Both the position numbers and the translations under genes were made by a program. From Clostridia bacterium (GTDB lineage Bacteria > Bacillota > Clostridia > Oscillospirales > Acutalibacteraceae): 56,603 nt of DNA. The stretch lies in NCBI GenBank assembly GCA_017410325.1, contig JAFQRA010000012.1, forward strand, positions 1 through 56,603, in the 5' to 3' direction. Below are positions 56,201 through 56,603 of this stretch, in pieces. Position 1 is the first letter of the stretch; each line of letters begins with the position of its first letter. The notes under the pieces are model-generated. The model was not told the origin of the DNA. It ran no database searches and saw nothing but the letters and a program-made list of their open reading frames with translations.

Positions 56201-56603
56201 AATTAACAGCAATTGTATTTACATTATTGAAGACAGTCAGCTGGATATGGGGCTGTTGATTTCCGTAGAAAGAAACCTTCAGCGAATTTTCAATATTATT
56301 TATGATTATCTCACATGGCACAGTGAAAAGCTTGAAGAGATTTTGGATCCTCAGCCCGATCCTGATCCCGGAATAATCTTTACTGATGATGATCCACAGG
56401 AGCCGGAGAGCAAAAAGAAAAAGAAGAAGGGGCTTATCCGCAGGCTTATAGATAAGCTCAAGAGCTTGTTTGGCAAGAAACGAAAAAAAGGAAAAGATGA
56501 TTCTGAAGGTGACGGAACAACCCCGGAACCCACTCCGGAAGGCGATGAAGGTGACGGAACAACCCCGGAACCCACTCCGGAAGGCGATGAAGGTGACGGA
56601 ACA
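53235..56603 (+). CDS. Large membrane protein with helicase-like cytoplasmic region, 3' truncated
   Basis: The frame is open from ATG 53235, behind GGAGGTGGAG, to the window edge (at least 1123 residues). About five TM segments lie at 9-25, 39-58, 108-130, 174-195 and 204-222. The cytoplasmic part holds VLLSNKKVLVILGRHA (about 347-362), where a helicase would have its first strand and Walker A, and DVGYVVIIEPSKL (about 426-438) at a Walker B position. Neither has the normal catalytic residues, so any ATPase relation is weak. FFTFDGKYYEMMYL and RASDHINGRPSYRQKREYII, later IIEDSQLDMGLL, look like conserved blocks. Then follow a Lys-rich stretch (ESKKKKKKGLIRRLI) and a repeat tail. The function is unknown. 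Confidence 0.75.
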   Translation, partial: MINTAKDIVNMIVAILPFVALCYASQRVNLPKSYRAKQFFMPVYAVLFSVLAMFLAKEVDGWLLKLVESLPNIVSLPSKISWLPEVAKAVFTQISAYIRAFIQKLNLNFWIFFLTNVVIMSVYLASKKVVLKIIDKTVSYDSVAFEKIATRFYEFFPERSKWCLADRFVQTRGLLGILYYVAVSLSVGIMLVSQEYYSEGVMKALFYPVFGVLVIGELFFYLDGLTKREYSKDVVGEDEEVYRTVNYSLLRKFFRSILGDSLLAENTSVNSSLGYDITTDDIIRELEKDEDPKTVTYSSYLKMLNKSGFNIDHNYLYSSLDLLKGKSVLFNNPFYNDLIPYAFYPMNRVLLSNKKVLVILGRHAVENDITEWLRKGIESVTNVPYMWNIEVLGTESKNPHIGIITRSDVLNIDLHNANSDFFEDVGYVVIIEPSKLVSTAQIGLNLIVKKCRHNEDKEIVYCMCDKNCDGLVDALSHILMESITEVSATNKHLGTSSYMCWEPNEEYTHHRFLPNISRYLGFGTELSFGALKNQVSKTKWFGGEVFPVSDMHWIAKQYYYDLTKYAGLSTSQEVMDERFLTSPNFWSATAEKNSYITVEDEANNMFEVLRTFSTRTTEQGFVNIISSDYLLKHYMADNASIFEADAKAIPYIVADYTRSNRNTLLRLILMMSTNPVSEEMLEKELSLLNISVFDLKKQLWYEMYNCYAKVTEVATIPGDYKEAVEEAFKREIIGDGYRINADVFETVEKFNLKKGCTETTYAINDKSFLRACVTELRSAGYIVEDEKGGKHYLGAELSGHIYQRHLPGQFFTFDGKYYEMMYLTADGQALVRRASDHINGRPSYRQKREYIIAGVRPSDKIGSQKNISGMKVYREYADITVNTDGYYNMKRYNDFVTANEIIFEGENEKNKIPSRSYRNKEILRIELPAFEGKYNDTIRYTVAVLFNEVFKTIFAENQAFICAVTDDSFIAENEKIKPNTFTVKGDDCEINSNCIYIIEDSQLDMGLLISVERNLQRIFNIIYDYLTWHSEKLEEILDPQPDPDPGIIFTDDDPQEPESKKKKKKGLIRRLIDKLKSLFGKKRKKGKDDSEGDGTTPEPTPEGDEGDGTTPEPTPEGDEGDGT
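56505..56603 (+). repeat. 42-bp in-frame tandem repeat (EGDGTTPEPTPEGD)
   Basis: Two identical units at 56505-56546 and 56547-56588 and 15 bases of a third, cut by the window edge. Each unit adds 14 acidic, Pro/Thr-rich residues, in frame with the gene that starts at 53235. Confidence 0.95.

Noticed and set aside
56505-56603. A CRISPR array at the right edge
   Set aside because: The units are direct, contiguous and in frame with a coding sequence. There are no spacers and no cas genes.

Overview
The window looks like a chromosomal segment of an anaerobic, gut-type member of the Clostridia, probably near the Oscillospiraceae/Ruminococcaceae. I base this on gene content and style, not on a search: strong AGGAGG-type ribosome sites, TTGACA/TATAAT promoters, a one-step diaminopimelate dehydrogenase, DUF4474 and BspA-like surface proteins, a Nim/PNPOx-like protein, a Cys-type sulfatase, and enzymes for plant or host glycans (GH42-like, GH43, GH3, GH51, rhamnose isomerase). 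Base composition is moderate. Housekeeping genes (serS, leuS, rsfS, ispE, purF, ddh, trxA, a Mrp ATPase, an MreB homologue) are mixed with carbohydrate and phosphoester genes.

Layout. Bases 1-2018 hold the 3' part of a GH42-like glycosidase. Bases 2104-2437 hold a tRNA-Pro(TGG) and a broken second copy, each with its own terminator, read leftward. Bases 2591-6160 are a tight leftward run: a GT8 glycosyltransferase fused to a VTT/DedA membrane domain, an alkaline-phosphatase-superfamily protein and a BaiN-type flavoprotein. Bases 6308-9609 are a leftward rhaA-nif3-serS unit with a clear promoter and an inverted-repeat operator candidate. Bases 9789-12728 hold an unknown membrane protein, a secreted purple-acid-phosphatase-like enzyme and a zinc-ribbon membrane protein. 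Bases 12860-17749 hold a PHP phosphatase, ispE, an OhrR/MarR-trxA redox pair with a 24-bp perfect palindrome, ddh and a calcineurin-type phosphoesterase. Bases 18043-18535 hold a promoter, about 450 nt without a real reading frame, and a strong terminator, so a candidate non-coding RNA. Bases 18602-25046 run leftward: VTT protein, P-type Ca2+-ATPase, BspA-like LRR protein and MFS transporter. Bases 25250-35134 run rightward: rsfS-leuS, GH43, Mrp ATPase, BIG2-DUF4474 protein, Nim-like protein, GH3 and an acyltransferase. Bases 35298-41821 are a purF-gtrA-lipoprotein-mreB-GH51-sulfatase run. Bases 41880-44751 hold a phosphoesterase, a hemolysin III homologue and an EEP-family hydrolase.

The most unusual part is 45029 to the right edge. 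A near-consensus promoter drives four large, tightly spaced genes: a secreted, membrane-anchored von Willebrand A protein; a 1240-residue tubulin/FtsZ-superfamily GTPase with an intact SGGTGSG loop; an unrecognised 682-residue two-TM protein; and a protein of at least 1123 residues with about five N-terminal TM segments, a large cytoplasmic region (possibly a degenerate helicase-like ATPase) and a repeat tail that runs off the window. This resembles, but is not identical to, the VWA plus FtsZ-like membrane-remodelling systems predicted earlier by comparative genomics. It is the best candidate here for an undescribed system.

A short palindromic interspersed element (TGCAAAATGCAAA arms, a GGGAGGGCTTCGCCCTC hairpin and a CGGAGCGAAGCGACCCTTAA segment) recurs at least four times between genes. 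I saw no CRISPR array, insertion-sequence transposase, prophage or rRNA gene.
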